This document shows positions 13,601 to 26,516 of a DNA stretch of 64,000 nucleotides, in pieces. Origin of the DNA: Verpa conica (lineage: Eukaryota; Ascomycota; Pezizomycetes; Pezizales; Morchellaceae). Within the stretch, counting starts at the first letter, position 1; each line of letters starts with the position of its first letter. A program made the position numbers and the translations under genes. Below the pieces are notes generated by a model. That model was not told the DNA's origin and did not search any database. It saw nothing but the letters and a program-made list of their open reading frames with translations. Location of the stretch: assembly GCA_033030425.1 (NCBI GenBank), contig JAUFSD010000008.1, forward strand, positions 1,302,001 through 1,366,000, read 5' to 3'.

Positions 13601-14466
13601 GGCAGATCTGTAGAATCCCATACGACATCATCGGCAATCCTTTTCTGCATACGATTCACCTCGAGTGGCCTTCCCATAGCACGTAATATGCCGGTAAGCA
13701 GCTCCGTGATGAATTTTGGGTGGGCGGTATCTCTTGTCTCAATATGTTTTGAACCACCCTTCGAGGTTTTTGGCATTGCTTCTTCAAGCTCTTCACTATT
13801 CATCTTTTCAAGAAAGGATGAAAACTCCGCGAGAAATGTAACATCCTTGACCTTATGAAGGCTCACGGCGATAGCAGGTCCAGGAAAGGAACATAGTAGT
13901 CTGCCTTGGCAACCCATAATGGCCGCGGCTGTCGGGGATGCCTCGAATGACTCGAAAACCATTTCTTGCTCGGACTGACGCAAAATTAGTCCAGCATTCT
14001 GGGCGCTAATATATAAGGCTAATGTATCTACAGAAAGCATTAGAACACCCTAGCAACAGAATCTCAAGGATTATCACCTCCGGTACGCATTTCTCCTATA
14101 GCTTTACTCAAATTTTTCTCGGATAGAGATTTGCTATTTTGGAGTTCGCACATCTTAGAAAGCATTTTAATGCTTGGGTTCCATTGTTCCTTAGATGCTT
14201 TCAAACATCCCTGGTACTCTTTTGCGGAAGACTCGAGGAGACCTAGGAGGGCAGAGGCCTTTGCTTCAACATCCTTATCTGCTTCGCTAGGTAATTTCGG
14301 CGGAAGGAACACATGGTTGATGATATATTCCAACTTGCTGGAATCCAGTTTATCTACATACGCAATAGGTCAGTCCTTGTATATAATTACAGCTGTTATG
14401 CTATGCAAGATTTTCCAAGTTCGTCATATTAAGCAGGGGCTAGAGCAAACTTTTCGTACCTGGCAT
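4675..14466 (-). CDS. Giant DUF6606/DUF3638/DUF3645 P-loop protein, 3155 aa
   Basis: This is a member of the very large fungal and protist family often labelled ubiquitinyl-hydrolase-like; to my knowledge its function is not established. Exons 14466-14460, 14353-14078, 14027-10942, 10878-10804, 10749-6240 and 6188-4675 join without a frame break into 3155 residues. The N-terminus (INHVFLPPKLP) matches DUF6606. The core carries a P-loop GEGKSS at about 2041-2046, a DESDE box near 2171, VPYRAKD...FSHPDVA (DUF3645) from about 2341, RGTDLKLP after a DEVH near 2619, and QACMRMRKLGHGQ across the last splice junction. The tail is a 60-residue run dominated by Asp and Glu. The motif order resembles SecA-type SF2 motors (my inference). 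The first coding exon is only 7 nt. Gene model confidence is high because every junction restores a conserved block. Confidence 0.93.
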
Positions 14467-15497
14467 TTGTGCTACAGGAGCTATTGATATGAATCTGAAC
14501 TGTATGGCGGATCGGTGGGGCGGTGACTTTTTTTGTCTTTTTTGTGAATGTGGGGGGGGGAAACTTTCAAAATTCTTCAGGCTTTAGGTATCTGGGGTCG
14601 GCGATAGTGTGGTCTGGTGCGGAAAAGGTACAGGTGAGCTTGTAGCTTCTAAGCAATAACTCTAGGCAACAGTGACACGATTACCGGCCCCGCTTCTTTT
14701 TGCGGCGTTATCCAACATTGCGCTGGTTGCCTGAATCAATGTTCTTTCGGCTTCCTTGCAGCTGTCGAATAAAATACCGGCCTTTAGGCTCCGAATATGG
14801 TCAAGCGCATAATGAGACTATAACGCTAGCATTTGTCTATCCAGTGGTTCGTTACTATCGGCCCAAACAAAAACGATTATATATCGCGCGAGAAAGAAGA
14901 TAGTGATATACCTTTCTCAAAATCCTTACCTTATTCAGGGGTACCCTCCTGTAGAATATTCCTTTGCTGATTCCTCGCGAAAACTCCGTGGCCTGTAAAC
15001 CTGGATATCTGATATCATAAAATGCTTCTTGTATTTGAACCTGGTTATTCACAACTGTAGGAAGTATTGTAACCAATTGGGTGCAGGTCCGAGCACAATA
15101 AAAACATCCCAAGATAGCAACTTCGATGTCTTGTGTGACCGCACACTAGGGTCAGTTGATACAGTCCAGCAGATTCAGGTCCACTATAAGTGAGTAAGTT
15201 TATATTCTTGAGTTCCTATAACAAAAATATCAAAACTAACTTAGAAACAATAGCGCGTAAGCCCTTCTTCTACCAGTAAGTCAGGAAGAGCTCTTGTACA
15301 AACCGTGAATAGATAGATAGATACGTATGCCTTTTCCAAGCTCCCCTAAATAAAATCCCGATATACAAACTAAGGTCCCAAGCATAATAGGTACATGCCT
15401 CAAAAGATACTTATAGATAAAAGAAATTGCCACAAAAATTCACCAATAAAACGCCAAAAAAAATACTAATACCCGAACCCAAAACATGACTTCAAAG
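14467..15497. other. Intergenic region
   Basis: This 1031-nt gap separates two minus-strand genes. It probably holds the promoter of the giant gene and the 3' end of the SPX-RING gene. The 15.2-15.5 kb part is AT-rich with short TAGA repeats. No further gene was seen. Confidence 0.55.
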
Positions 15498-17105
15498 CTA
15501 CATGATCACACACTCCTTCGACCCATTGAAAACATCATTATGCACAGCCCTCCACTGCTCAATTGCGACCTCTTTTTCATTCTCGTGCTGCTTCCGCTTC
15601 GCTTCTTTTGGAAAATATTCTTTAAGGAAATTAAGCAAGCTCAAATCAAGATTCGTAGAGTCCGCCTCCAGAACCGCGTCTCGCCGACACATCGGGCAGA
15701 ACCGGTTTTTTGCACGTTGGAGCTTAACGAGGCAGCGGACGCAGAAGACGTGAGAGCAGGACAGGCGCACAGGCTTTACGGAGATCGAAGAGCAGATTGG
15801 ACAGAGGTAGTCGTCAAGCTGAGGAATGAGATTTAGGAGGGATGATGACATGGTATAACAGATCGCTTTCGCAAGATGCGAAGCAAGAAATGAATCAGAG
15901 GCGATGAACCCAGGGAATGTCTCGCGGGCTCCTAGTGCTGTACGTTTATCGAATTCTAAGCCAGTTTATTAGAATAAAACTTTAATGGCCGTGATAGGGA
16001 AGCGATTGTGACGTACTCTTCAAGATTTTCGTCATAGCAATTTTGTTGATTGCTTGGAACCTCATGACTCTCAAAACATCCATATTGATATCCATAAACC
16101 GACGTAGTAAGTGAGGGCTATACGCGTTCTTGAATTTTGTTTGCAATCCCAACCTAAAAACCTCCTTATTAAACCATGTGAGTCGTTCTTGCGCCTTTTC
16201 AACGGTCCTTTCCTCATGGTTCTCGCATTCAAGGTTTGAGAAAAAGATGCCACTATCCACATAAACCCGGAATATCTCACGCCATGGGTACAGGTCAGAC
16301 TTCGAGTTTGTAGACTTTGGAGCTGCCACCGCAGTGACTGCACTACCGATAGCGACTACATTTGAATTAATTTCACTTTCAGCTCGAGTCTGAAGTGCCT
16401 CTAAAGAAGTGAGTTCGGAAGTTAAGAGATGAAAAAACTCCGAATCTGAACAGAGAGTAATCTCAATATTTGAGACGCTATATATTCAATTTAATATCAG
16501 ATTAGTATAGGGAAAACGGTTATTGGGTAACGTACCTTCTATTATTGCAGATCAGAGTTTCAGAGGACTTGTCTGGGCATGCAGGTTTCTCATTTGTTTC
16601 ATCTCCTGGGCTCCTAGCTTCGATAGCTAGGCTTGGCCGAACCTTATTGTCGTCGTCTAATCCTTTGATTTTTATATTTCCAAGCTTCTTCTGAACCAAG
16701 TTCTCAAGAGATCTCCTAGTATCCTCTGATAAGTTTAGGTCCAGTGGTATTCCATCTGTGGCGTCTATGGTCAAAATAAGTTTTGGCTGAAAACTTTCAA
16801 CAGTTCCTATAGCCCAAGGATCAGCAATATACATCAAAGGAATATCCAAATAAGATATTACCGTCAAACATATACTTGAATAGAGGGCAATGTTTGACGG
16901 CTGGGTCCTGTTCATTCATTGCCGATGCCCCGCCTTGCTGGATGAGACCCTTTAAGATCTCTGTGGTTAGTCCTAGCTCGGACAGCTCTTGCTGGACTTT
17001 CTTTATGCATTTCTTCAATTGCCGGTAGCGAATCGCAGCATCTTGCCAATCGGCCGGGAAATCCTCCTCCTCGAGGACTTGGGAAAAAGAGTGTGCGAAC
17101 TTCAT
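15498..17105 (-). CDS. SPX-RING E3 ubiquitin ligase (RING-14 type)
   Basis: Proteins of this build join an SPX domain, which binds inositol pyrophosphates and reports phosphate status, to a RING finger that recruits E2 enzymes; plant NLA has the same order. Exons 17105-16862, 16806-16536, 16477-16017 and 15955-15498 give 477 residues. SPX begins at the first residue (MKFAHSFSQVL), includes the lysine-rich YRQLKKCIKK helix and ends in the helix ILKKFDKRT around 322-331. The RING is C3HC4: Cys377, Cys380, Cys392, His394, Cys397, Cys400, Cys412, Cys415. The last four residues are CVIM, a textbook CaaX box, which suggests prenylation and membrane attachment (inference). Three introns of 55-61 nt split the gene at clean GT-AG sites. 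The family call is secure; targets cannot be read from the sequence. Confidence 0.93.
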
Positions 17106-19464
17106 AGCTCTTTCAGCCTCAGTTTCGCCTGGTCTCAGGCGATACCGGAAACAGTAGGGGATGTAGCAGCTGATGGGTAGGTTTCGTCTCCAGGTATTGG
17201 GGATTACTCGTGTAAATAGATCGACTATAAAGGATACAAGAACGGGAAATCGTCCGAATTTATTGACCGTGAGTCCAACGAAAAGCGCCTAAAGTGTGGC
17301 GAAAAAGGCGGGGGGGGGGACCACGAGGCTTCTTGTGGTTTTCACACTTCCTCTCTCTCTCTAGCCAGGCACGCGACAGTTTTCCTATCATAGACAAGCC
17401 AAAGGCTGCGAAGAGAAGATTCGACCAATCCGCTGCCTTGTGCCACAGTGGTTCCAAAAAACAGGGCAAGACTTTTCGGGCGACGTGCCCAACCAATCAG
17501 GCAGATGAAGCATGGTGAACACGCGAGCCTGACCCCTATAAGAACCCCGGAACCGAAGCCCGTCCTGACTCACAACTCTTGAGAGAACCTTAATACAGGC
17601 ACGAGATTTTTTGAGAGATTTCTGCGGCTTATCCCTTCCAGATTTCCAAACGCTTACGAGATTCTAACTATTGTGCCTGAACTGGAGTTCTACCCAAGCA
17701 ACGCCAAGCTTTTTGACACTGAAGATCTTTGCCAGGCTGTGGTGTGGTGCGGCATGCCAGTCCACCCTTGGCTGAGGCCAAACACGATCGTGCCCGGCTT
17801 CAATGGTGTTTCTATGTAGCTGGCCAGGATCGGCTCTATCTCTATGGGAGATAATCTTAATTGTCTAAACCCCCGAGAAAACAGCCGAGGGTTGATGGAT
17901 ATATGTACCTAAGGCTGAGCTAGTGATTCTATCCCTTGTAGTTGAGAATTTTACCCATCAACAGAGAACAGTATTGAGAGGCCTACTAAAAAAAACTATG
18001 AAAAATAAGGGTAAGGGGAAGATTATACTCTCTCTAGGCCTACTGTATACGTGTACAATTCATATCGCCATTTCAGATGCTATAAATACATATGGAAGGG
18101 CACCATACCATTAATATGGCCTCTCACGAACTCCGTCTAGTGTTTACATTACACTACTCCAATCATAGAGTTACCGCCCCACCTCGCCTTATCCCATCCT
18201 CCTATTAAAAATAATGACGAAAAGGAGCCTTGTGCTCTATATAGAGTAACATTTGATGGAATAGAACCAAGAAACTACACTACAAGATCCTCAGGCTCTA
18301 CGATAAACCAACTCTGTACTCAAATATAGAGTGAGCGCTCGGGGCAATCACAAGAGTAACGAATAATAGAGTCTAGGGTTCTTTAGTACCATTCCTAGAG
18401 AAGTAAACAGTCCGAAAAATGATGTCATGAGCCGATATATGAGATATGCCACTCAATACCCAAATTAGGCAGGGACCAGAGTAGAGTACATTTATGTGGC
18501 TAAGGCTGATCACTCAACCCTTGAATCGGCTTTGTAAGAATAACAACAATTAAGAAAGTTTTTAATAGGAAATAAGGGCCTTGTAGAGCCAGCATGGATT
18601 ACTAGATTCCCGAGCGTACGCCTAGGAATGGGGCTACAGACCCCCAGATAAGTTGTTACCCTACTACTGTTAACCCGCGGCGAGGACTGTGGTTTTGTGC
18701 TTTGCCAAGACTTGGACCCTTCTCGTGACCTGCCGGCTACCATTCTGGTCCCTTGGAGATCATTGTATCAGAATCAGGGTACTAAAATACCTATCTTAAC
18801 GGCTGCATGTCTGCCCCAACGTATGCAGGTACAACCATAGTTTCTGACAGGCACCCAGCACAGCAATAAAATCATTTCTAGTTCGCGCGTTTCATTTCCC
18901 AATCATAAAAGTATGTCGATAAGGTGTGGCTAGCGGGAAATAGCGATAAGGGTAAACAAAACGCCGAAATATAGTCAAAGAGGCAAATTAACTGGGCCTT
19001 TCAGCAGCCAAGCTAATTTCAAGTTTAGGCCACGTCACCAATGGATACATGCGTCGCTCTTGACGGTAATTCGGACTAGAATATTCACAATTTATCACTC
19101 GCCCTAATAACACGACCTGCATGTAAGGATAGCCTCCCAATAGGAACCCCAGAGGATACATGTAGTATACATAACTATAGCATAAATGCCCGGTCTTCAT
19201 CCCGTGGTTACCTTAATGCCGATAAAGGTAGAGTATATACTACCGTTACCCACAAACCATCGATTTCTACGAATGAACTCTTGCTTGGTCATACTAATCT
19301 ATGCTAGACGTCTTACGTACAATTTTTCATGACAATCACAATCAGTCTTTTTAGCCAAACAAATCTGACAAATACGGAACCCACAGTCCAAAGTCTTAAA
19401 TATAGCAAAGTTCATGAATTCCAAATAAATCATGTCTCATTAACCCCCTAATGCACTGGCGAGA
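17106..19464. other. Gene-free region upstream of the SPX-RING gene
   Basis: This 2359-nt stretch includes the SPX-RING promoter and leader. Around 17.30-17.55 kb it is GC-richer with a G run near 17310. Beyond that I see only short, unrelated open frames with no recognisable domain, no RNA gene and no clear transposon remnant. Confidence 0.5.
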
Positions 19465-20812
19465 TCATCCGGTTCCCACGGCCCTCCCAAGGACCTCTAC
19501 AATTTTCAGGTCGGTGGTCCTATTTGAAAGGATAGAAGTCAATCTACTGACTAGTTCCACCTTCGTACCAGTGACCTGCACATCCCTATTTGCTTTTGCA
19601 TGCAGCTCGAGGTTCCTCTTCAAACCCGGCATTGTCAACGCAGCCACCTGGTTGGGGTCCTGCACATAGCCTGTTGGGATATCAACTATATATCTCTCAT
19701 GGCGTGTGTTGAGATAGCCAATACAATGCGTAGGGATCGAAAGTAAACGGCATGACTGAGGGAGGCCCCCCGATACGAGACGTCGCAGGCCAGGCATTGT
19801 AAACGATGTTCCACGGAGATAAAGTGCAATAAGGTTAGGGAATGCCGAAAGAGCAACACGTGAATCATCCTCAATCATGGGGTTGTGGGACAAGTTTAGC
19901 TTCTTCAATGTTTGCCGGTGACACACAAGGTGATGAAGCGATTGCGTCCCGACCCCAGTCCCGAAGAGGTCTATATCTTCAAGACATGGAAGTAGACGAA
20001 GGAGAGCTACATCGTCGTTTATTAACAATGTATTTCGTAAAGAAATTATTGTAAGTTTGGAAAATTGATGTTGCTGAAAGAGAATTTGTACAGTATGACT
20101 TGGGGGTATATGAGGAATAAATGTGCCGGAAAGCGATGCTGGGGAAGAAAGATCAAGTGATCTAAGGTTTGATTCACGGAAGCAATTAAGTAGTTCGGGT
20201 GACCAGCAACCTAGTGGAATGCTTAGTTAGGGTTTTCTCCAGCTCAATTAGAAAGGGTGGGTACCCTTTTTGGCTATAAAATCTGCAGCATCCTGAGCAG
20301 CATCTTTAGCCATAAGTGAAAGAAGCTCATCGAGCTCCTTAGTTGATAACTCTTTCTTTAGAGCTTTGTAAACCGGGCTTGCAGTATTAGATGCCTCCTG
20401 CAGCGGGGAGGTGCTCTTTACCACTGGGATACATTAGCCCTGTTATAAGTGGAGCCTCAAATAATGGACAAATCTTACTAGGATCTAGAGCTTTAATTGT
20501 AACACTATCTGGTAAAGTGTTCCCCTTACCCTTCTGCATTTTCTCGTGAAACAACTCATGATTGTCTATTGGGCGGATAAAAGAGTTGTCACTGGAGCTA
20601 GGATTAGTAGCCTTCTCTTTAAGGACAGCACGCCTGGTTTTGGGGGCTGCAGATGCAGCAGCAATTGGAGATTCTTTGCTAAGACGCGACTTTTTCCTCG
20701 GAGGGGGCAGGTGCTGAGAGATATCGTCGCCGTCGTTGTCGTTATCACTACTAAGGTGTGGTGCATCCGGGTCATCCCTAAACACGACCATTGGCGTTTT
20801 CCTGCGAACCAT
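19465..20812 (-). CDS. Leucine-rich-repeat protein with SAP-like C-terminus
   Basis: I do not know a named protein with this layout. Exons 20812-20422, 20363-20265 and 20210-19465 join to 411 residues. Residues 1-130 are disordered and charged, with basic PRKKSRLSK and KTRRAVLKEK patches that look like nuclear localisation signals. A helical stretch (ELSTKELDELLSLMAKDAAQ) follows. From about 165 to 330 there are irregular leucine-rich repeats (SNLRSLDLS, KLTIISLRNT, CLEDIDLFGT, TLKKLNLSHN, NLIALYLRGT). Residues about 360-393 (LKRNLELHAK...TGTKVELVSRL) fit a SAP motif, a short helix-extended loop-helix DNA-binding fold. The intron at 20264-20211 is well supported by a CTAAC branch site; the first intron (20421-20364) is less certain because several acceptors are possible. 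It is divergent from the F-box gene. A nuclear, chromatin-linked role is inference. Confidence 0.7.
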
Positions 20813-21797
20813 GGCTCTGGTGGCTTTGATAAGTGATAGTATTTGGTTGTGATGGTGTTACTGAGCCGCAGCCCTTTCCGTTGATAGCTGTGAAGAAGGA
20901 GACACGGGGCATATATTTAGAGTAGGTAGGCAGAGATGGACCAGGGAGGTTGAACAAGGACTCGAAGTCTGGAGGTCCTTTGGTCACGGGCTGAGAGCGC
21001 TAAACCGCAAACGTACAAATCCAGGAGTCTACGGCCGAAGTACCGACGTCATGCCTATGCTGCGCGACCGCGGGAGGTGCCCATGCGGTCTAAAGCGGGA
21101 TCGGATACTCTACTGTGGTGACAGCGGGTTTGGGGGAGGCAGTTTTTCGGCGATATCATACGACGAAACACAAAATCGGCGTTATAGCATACGGACGCTC
21201 AGCCACAGTAACTAAGGTGCAAATGGCCCCTTCGGGTACCACACACCCTCCACAGTATATAGTACCTGACCCTTGGTTTTCTTGCCACATGCCCAGTACC
21301 CAGAAACTTAGGGTAAGTTATTTATGTAAGAGCAATAAGCGAGTTGTTGTGGAACGACGAGCACAGGTGGGGTCACACCCCCAGTAAGACACATACTCCC
21401 CATTCGGTCACACCTGGGATCCCTCAAAGATTCAATGTGCAGCCAGTAGACATCTGCAGTTATGCAATTATGCACAGCATTATTATATGAGGTCTAGGGA
21501 GGAACGGGGAACGATGAGGCCCAGATGGTAAGATAAAACCGGGAAGAAAAAAGAAAGGGAGTGGAAAGAATTAATCACTGGGCACTAGAAGTAGACAGAT
21601 ACGTTTGACGGAAGGAATGTATCAGGCAGCAGAGCTCATTCCTTTTATCATCTCGCTCCTCTCTTTACATCCTAATTACCCATCTTCTCAAAGCATCAAC
21701 ATCCACCATCATTATCCGCGCCCCCCCCTCCCCACCTCATCCACTCGCCACCTTCTCCACCAGCTACTACTATTCAGGTCCCATAAGATATTCTACC
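20813..21797. other. Divergent promoter region, LRR/F-box genes
   Basis: This 985-nt gap separates the divergent starts of the LRR and F-box genes, so it likely carries both promoters. The 200 nt before the F-box ATG are rich in C and T, as is common in fungal leaders. No extra gene was seen. Confidence 0.55.
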
Positions 21798-23703
21798 ATG
21801 GCCCATGAGTCTATTTTATTATCACTACCTAATGAAATCCTCGCAAGTATTCTCAGATACATACCAAACGATGACGAAGCAGTCTTAGACATCAGCCGCG
21901 TATGCAAGAAACTTTACCGTCTCTCCAACTCACGGCTAGAATGGAAGGACCGTTGTCGCCAATTCCGCTATTGGGAACCTAAACATAAGTTCCAAGAAAA
22001 ACTCAACAATCCGCTGTCATTGGAGGTGGATTGGAAACTCTTGTTCGTCAGAAAGTGGAGTATTAGAAAACGGACGGCACAATTGCTGGATCAAATAATT
22101 TCTTCACCTGTAAATCGGATTCCAAAGTATCATGAGATGGGAGAGTTCGGTTATGATGCAAAAGATTATTTAGCAGAACAAGCAAGGGCTCCCGAAGATC
22201 TTGAGGATGTTCTTGCCCGGAGGTAAATTTATTTTGCAATATTTACCTTTTTTCTTTCCTCTTTTGGATCAGAAGTTGATTTGGACTCTGGTAAAGGTGG
22301 TTTGCAGCTACAGCGATTCACTATATACACAGAAGACAGGGTATTATGATCTTACAGAGAATAGCCTCCGGCGAAGATGTTCCTCTTGAAGTCGCACTCA
22401 GTGTTTTCGAACTTTTTAACCTCAGGACAGCAGAGAATGGCCCCGAAGAGACCGCTCAAATTATCGATGACCTAGCAAACCGATTTAAATCTCAGACACC
22501 GGGAATGAACCAGCTTTCAACAAAAATGAAAGCAGTGGCCCTGTGTAAATTCATGGGCCAGGAAGGCTTCCGTGGGGCTACCTCAGAGAGCTACCGCGCA
22601 CTAAAAAACTCCTACATCGGCATATCACTACGCACGGACCGAGTGAATCTTCCGTTGACTGCTACCGCTATTTATTGCAGTCTAGCACAAAGAATAGGAA
22701 TTTCTGCTTATCCATGTGGATTCCCATACCATGTTCTGACAATAGTAAAGGATACGAATGGAGAATACATCTATCTTGACCCTTTAAGGGCTGATGGTAA
22801 CATACTGCCTGTCGCTGGTCTAGAAAACCAATTGCATATGCTGGGAATCGGAGATACAAAACAAGATTATCTATGCCCGTCGCCTACATCTGAGATTGTT
22901 CTTCGTACTGCTCGCAATATTGTAGAGTCACTTCGATATGGAATCGTACCGGCTGCTGGGCCCCAGCAATCCACGCTGGTGAACCGTGATTCGGCTCTTT
23001 ATGCTGCATTAGTCACTTCTGTATTGCTGCGGTCACAAATAACCGACAACCTCGTCGCAAACTTAACAAGAATGTTGACCGAAGATCTATCTATGGACGT
23101 CCAGTTCTTTGAGCAGGATGTCCTTCGGAGAGTCACGAATCCAGATTCCGTAGAGCTCGTGAAACAGGCTTGTGCTGCTCATCGGAAGGCCGACTCGTCC
23201 CCGAGACCCCCAATTCTAAGGTCGGGAGAAGATCAAGTAATGAAGGTTGGCTATTTATTTCCCCCAGAACATGTTTTATCCTTTATATGCTGACCTTTTG
23301 ATAGTATACTGTGGGCACTGTGTTCTCTCATAAAACCTACAACTACCAGGGCGTGATATTTGGTTGGTCGCCGTCATGTGAGTCAGAAGCTGGAGAGGAG
23401 TGGATCGAAATAATGGGAGTATACGGTCTAAGGCGTGGAAAGAAACAACCATTTTACCATGCTTTGTTCGTCAATCTACTCTATACTTTCTCCGCTGCAA
23501 CTTCCTAGGCTAATATCTCATGATCCTATAGAGTCGAGGACGGAACATTCCGCTACGTAGCTGAAGAAAACGTCAAGCAGATTCGGCCTAAAGCTGGCAC
23601 AATTAATGAATTGTGTCAACTCGCGGGCAAACATTTCAAAAGGTATTCTCAAATGGATGGGACTTTTATACCGAACGACATGACTGCGTATCCCGAAGGT
23701 TGA
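21798..23703 (+). CDS. F-box protein of FBXO21 type (F-box, SirB1_N, YccV)
   Basis: The protein should act as a substrate receptor of an SCF ubiquitin ligase. Exons 21798-22222, 22297-23245, 23305-23465 and 23532-23703 give 568 residues. The F-box is at the N-terminus (LLSLPNEILASILRYI, then VCKKLYRLS). The middle carries a SirB1_N/transglutaminase-like block (LCKFMGQEGFRG...RTDRVNLPLTATAIYCSLAQRIGI). The C-terminal exons hold a YccV/HspQ fold (YTVGTVFSHKTYNYQGVIFGW and VEDGTFRYVAEENV). The same three-domain order is known from vertebrate FBXO21. The donor of the last intron is GTTCGT, chosen because it alone keeps YccV in frame; the first intron uses an AAAG acceptor for the same reason. The gene is divergent from the LRR gene. 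Family assignment is strong; its substrates are unknown. Confidence 0.92.
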
Positions 23704-26516
23704 TTATCTAGGTTACTAGTTTGTTTTATTAGTAAATATTTGTAAAAATTTACCTAAACGTTAGCGGTCATGATTATGTCTTTCTCTTTTCTTTCTTGAA
23801 CTCCTGGCGCATTTGAGGGATGAGTTTCACTCCACTGGCTTCCATTAAATTTTGGTATGTCTTTTTATTTATTATCTCTACTTTTATGTGTTACCTACTA
23901 GTCTATATTTACACCTAATTTTTTCTCTTATAACAAGCTTTAACCTTTGTATAATATTCTAGTAATTAGACACGTTTTACCCATTGCTATCGATTCTACA
24001 TTGTTACTTTTAGGGTGTTCGTAGACCAGTCGTAATTTTTTTACGAGGATTGGTTGAAAAGGCTACATCTTTGTCTCGCATCTCAGTCTCGCTTTTTTTT
24101 TTTTTTGATTAAACCCGCTTAAGATCTGAGGAACATCCAAGGTAGGCTCAAGATCTCACCGGGATGAATCCGGAACTGTGATGAGTGATCGCTGGGTGCT
24201 CTCGTGGCGATTCGACTGCTAAAACCCCCCCGGCCCGTCCCGTACAGGCAAATATCCTCTCCCTTGGCATATTTGTCCTCCCTGCAGCTACAACCACACT
24301 ACTCCGGATGGACATTTGTAAACTGACTTCTTACATATCTTTCCTTATCCACTTATTTACTCCTTTCCTTCTAAACTTCCCTACGTCAAATAGATCATTT
24401 ATAAGAATAAAACTCAATGAGGGGAGGAAACTACCGCGATACAATTAAGAATGACGAAAACCGTCCATCATACATTCCTCAACTATCGATGTGGCACATG
24501 GTATTTATGTCTTACTTGCATGCACACGACCCACGTGGTTGCGCACAAGGGCACACACCACGCGGCATAAAGTGCTAGCACTGGGACCCTGCATCCTCTT
24601 GGAGGTCCAGAGGATCTTGGTGCTGGCATTCTGCACTCCCCGTTGGATAAATCTCTGAGGTACATACTATGAGCCAAGGATGCAATGATGGGAAGGGTGT
24701 CCACCATAACCTACTTAAAGTGACCGGCGAACCCTTGGGGCACCAGTGGGGTTCTCATAATACGGTATCTGTACCACATTCTACTGATGGATGGTGTGTG
24801 TTTTTGTTTTTGCCCTTTTCATGGAGAGTCGGGCCATTTATGATCAGATATATTATAGGAAATTTGCCTAGGAAAGTCCTAGCTTTCCTCCTTCTAGGCG
24901 CACTAGGCATACCAAGCGTGTGAGTGGCTTCGATGGGAACAAGTCCCCTGTAAACCAGTTGACAAGTCGAAACTTATCGCTTGGTGAATATCGTCTATCT
25001 AAGCCCCCTGATGGCCACTAGGAACATGACCTGGGCCCCGGGGCATTCCTAAACGCTTGGTATAAGGCAATATTCCCAGGGTTTGATACTGTATGGGGTA
25101 CGGGACATATCAGTTTCGTATCCGCCCTACAGCAAAAACGAAAACGATCGTCAGATAGCAAAAAAAAAAAAAAGACTTATGGATTAGTATCCCAACCCAT
25201 TGGAACTAGACATCACAACCTAGTAGCATACACAATGTTCAATTGATCCAATATATAGTTTCCGGTAGAATTATTACAGAAATATGGGTTATGAGCAGGG
25301 TTTTGCAGCCAATACTGACGCTGAAATCTTCGCCGAGAACCAAGGAGGCCAATCAAGGTCATTGATCTTGCATGCCACACTTCCATAATAATTCTACTTG
25401 AAACTGTATCATAGAATATCTCCTCTTTCTTTCCCTTCTCTGGTGAGCTTTTCTTTTTTTTTTGTGTAATAGTGATAGTGATCCAAGCTTTAGTATTAGT
25501 ACGATTGTTTCTACATAATTTACTGCGAGGCCAATGCACAATTGTTTCTGTCATCTTTACAAAAATAGCCTTAAAAAACTAGCAACGATCAGAGATATAA
25601 GCCTTTACCAGTCAGGTTTGGTGCTGGAGTGGTAGGTTTTAGCCGAGATTGCAGATGAAACTATCACTTCTCATAGCCCCACGTATCCCTGTCGAGGGCT
25701 GGCGATGGGGATTTGTTAGAGCTATCTCTTGCACTCCCCTACAGTCAACAAAAACAAAATTCTGGTGGGTGGAATCATGATAGGCCCTACTGTATAGCCC
25801 TATGGTGATACTAGTGCATGATCTATGATTGATGATAATAGCACGGCATTTACAAGTTGTCTTTATAGAATAAGATTCTGGGAGCAGTTACGTACAAATC
25901 TGATCGTATGCAAGACAGTAATTCCTTGAGCAAGATTATAGATTCAAAGAATAAACTCTATCCTTGATAGTTGATATAATAATACATGAGACCACGAATA
26001 TAACCATACCCCCGGTATGCAACATAGATACGGCAGACATAAGCAGGAGAAAAACACAAATACATGAGTGAGCAAAAAAAAAAAACAAGCTCTTTCTACC
26101 TTACTTCCATAGAGCCTACTAGTAATACAAAACCGCCATGAAGATAAAACCAAAAAACCTCGTGCTACTAGTACGTGTACCCAACACAACACGACCAGAG
26201 CCAAAACAAAAACACAAATGCAAGAACACAGACAAATATAGAGTTCAGACAATTATAAGTTAAACATAAACCCATGCAGGTAGCATAACCCGACATTAAG
26301 AATATATGACCCAACCAGCAAGTACCAAACGCCCCAACAAGTAAATGTAATAAAATAATGGTAATAAAAAAGAAAAATAGTAATAAGAGCCAGCAACTAC
26401 GAATAAAAGCTGTAAACTCGAAAACTTTTAGAAAACCAAAACGCAACCTCCCCGTAATCAAGCTTTCGTTCCATTAGGCATGAATATTCTTGCTTCTTAT
26501 CCTCGCCTCTTTCGTA
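23704..26516. other. Gene-free region
   Basis: This 2813-nt stretch lies between two converging genes. It has a T run near 24090, A runs near 25160 and 26080, and AT-rich stretches from 25.9 to 26.5 kb. Open frames here are short and look random on both strands. No RNA gene or domain was recognised. Confidence 0.5.
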
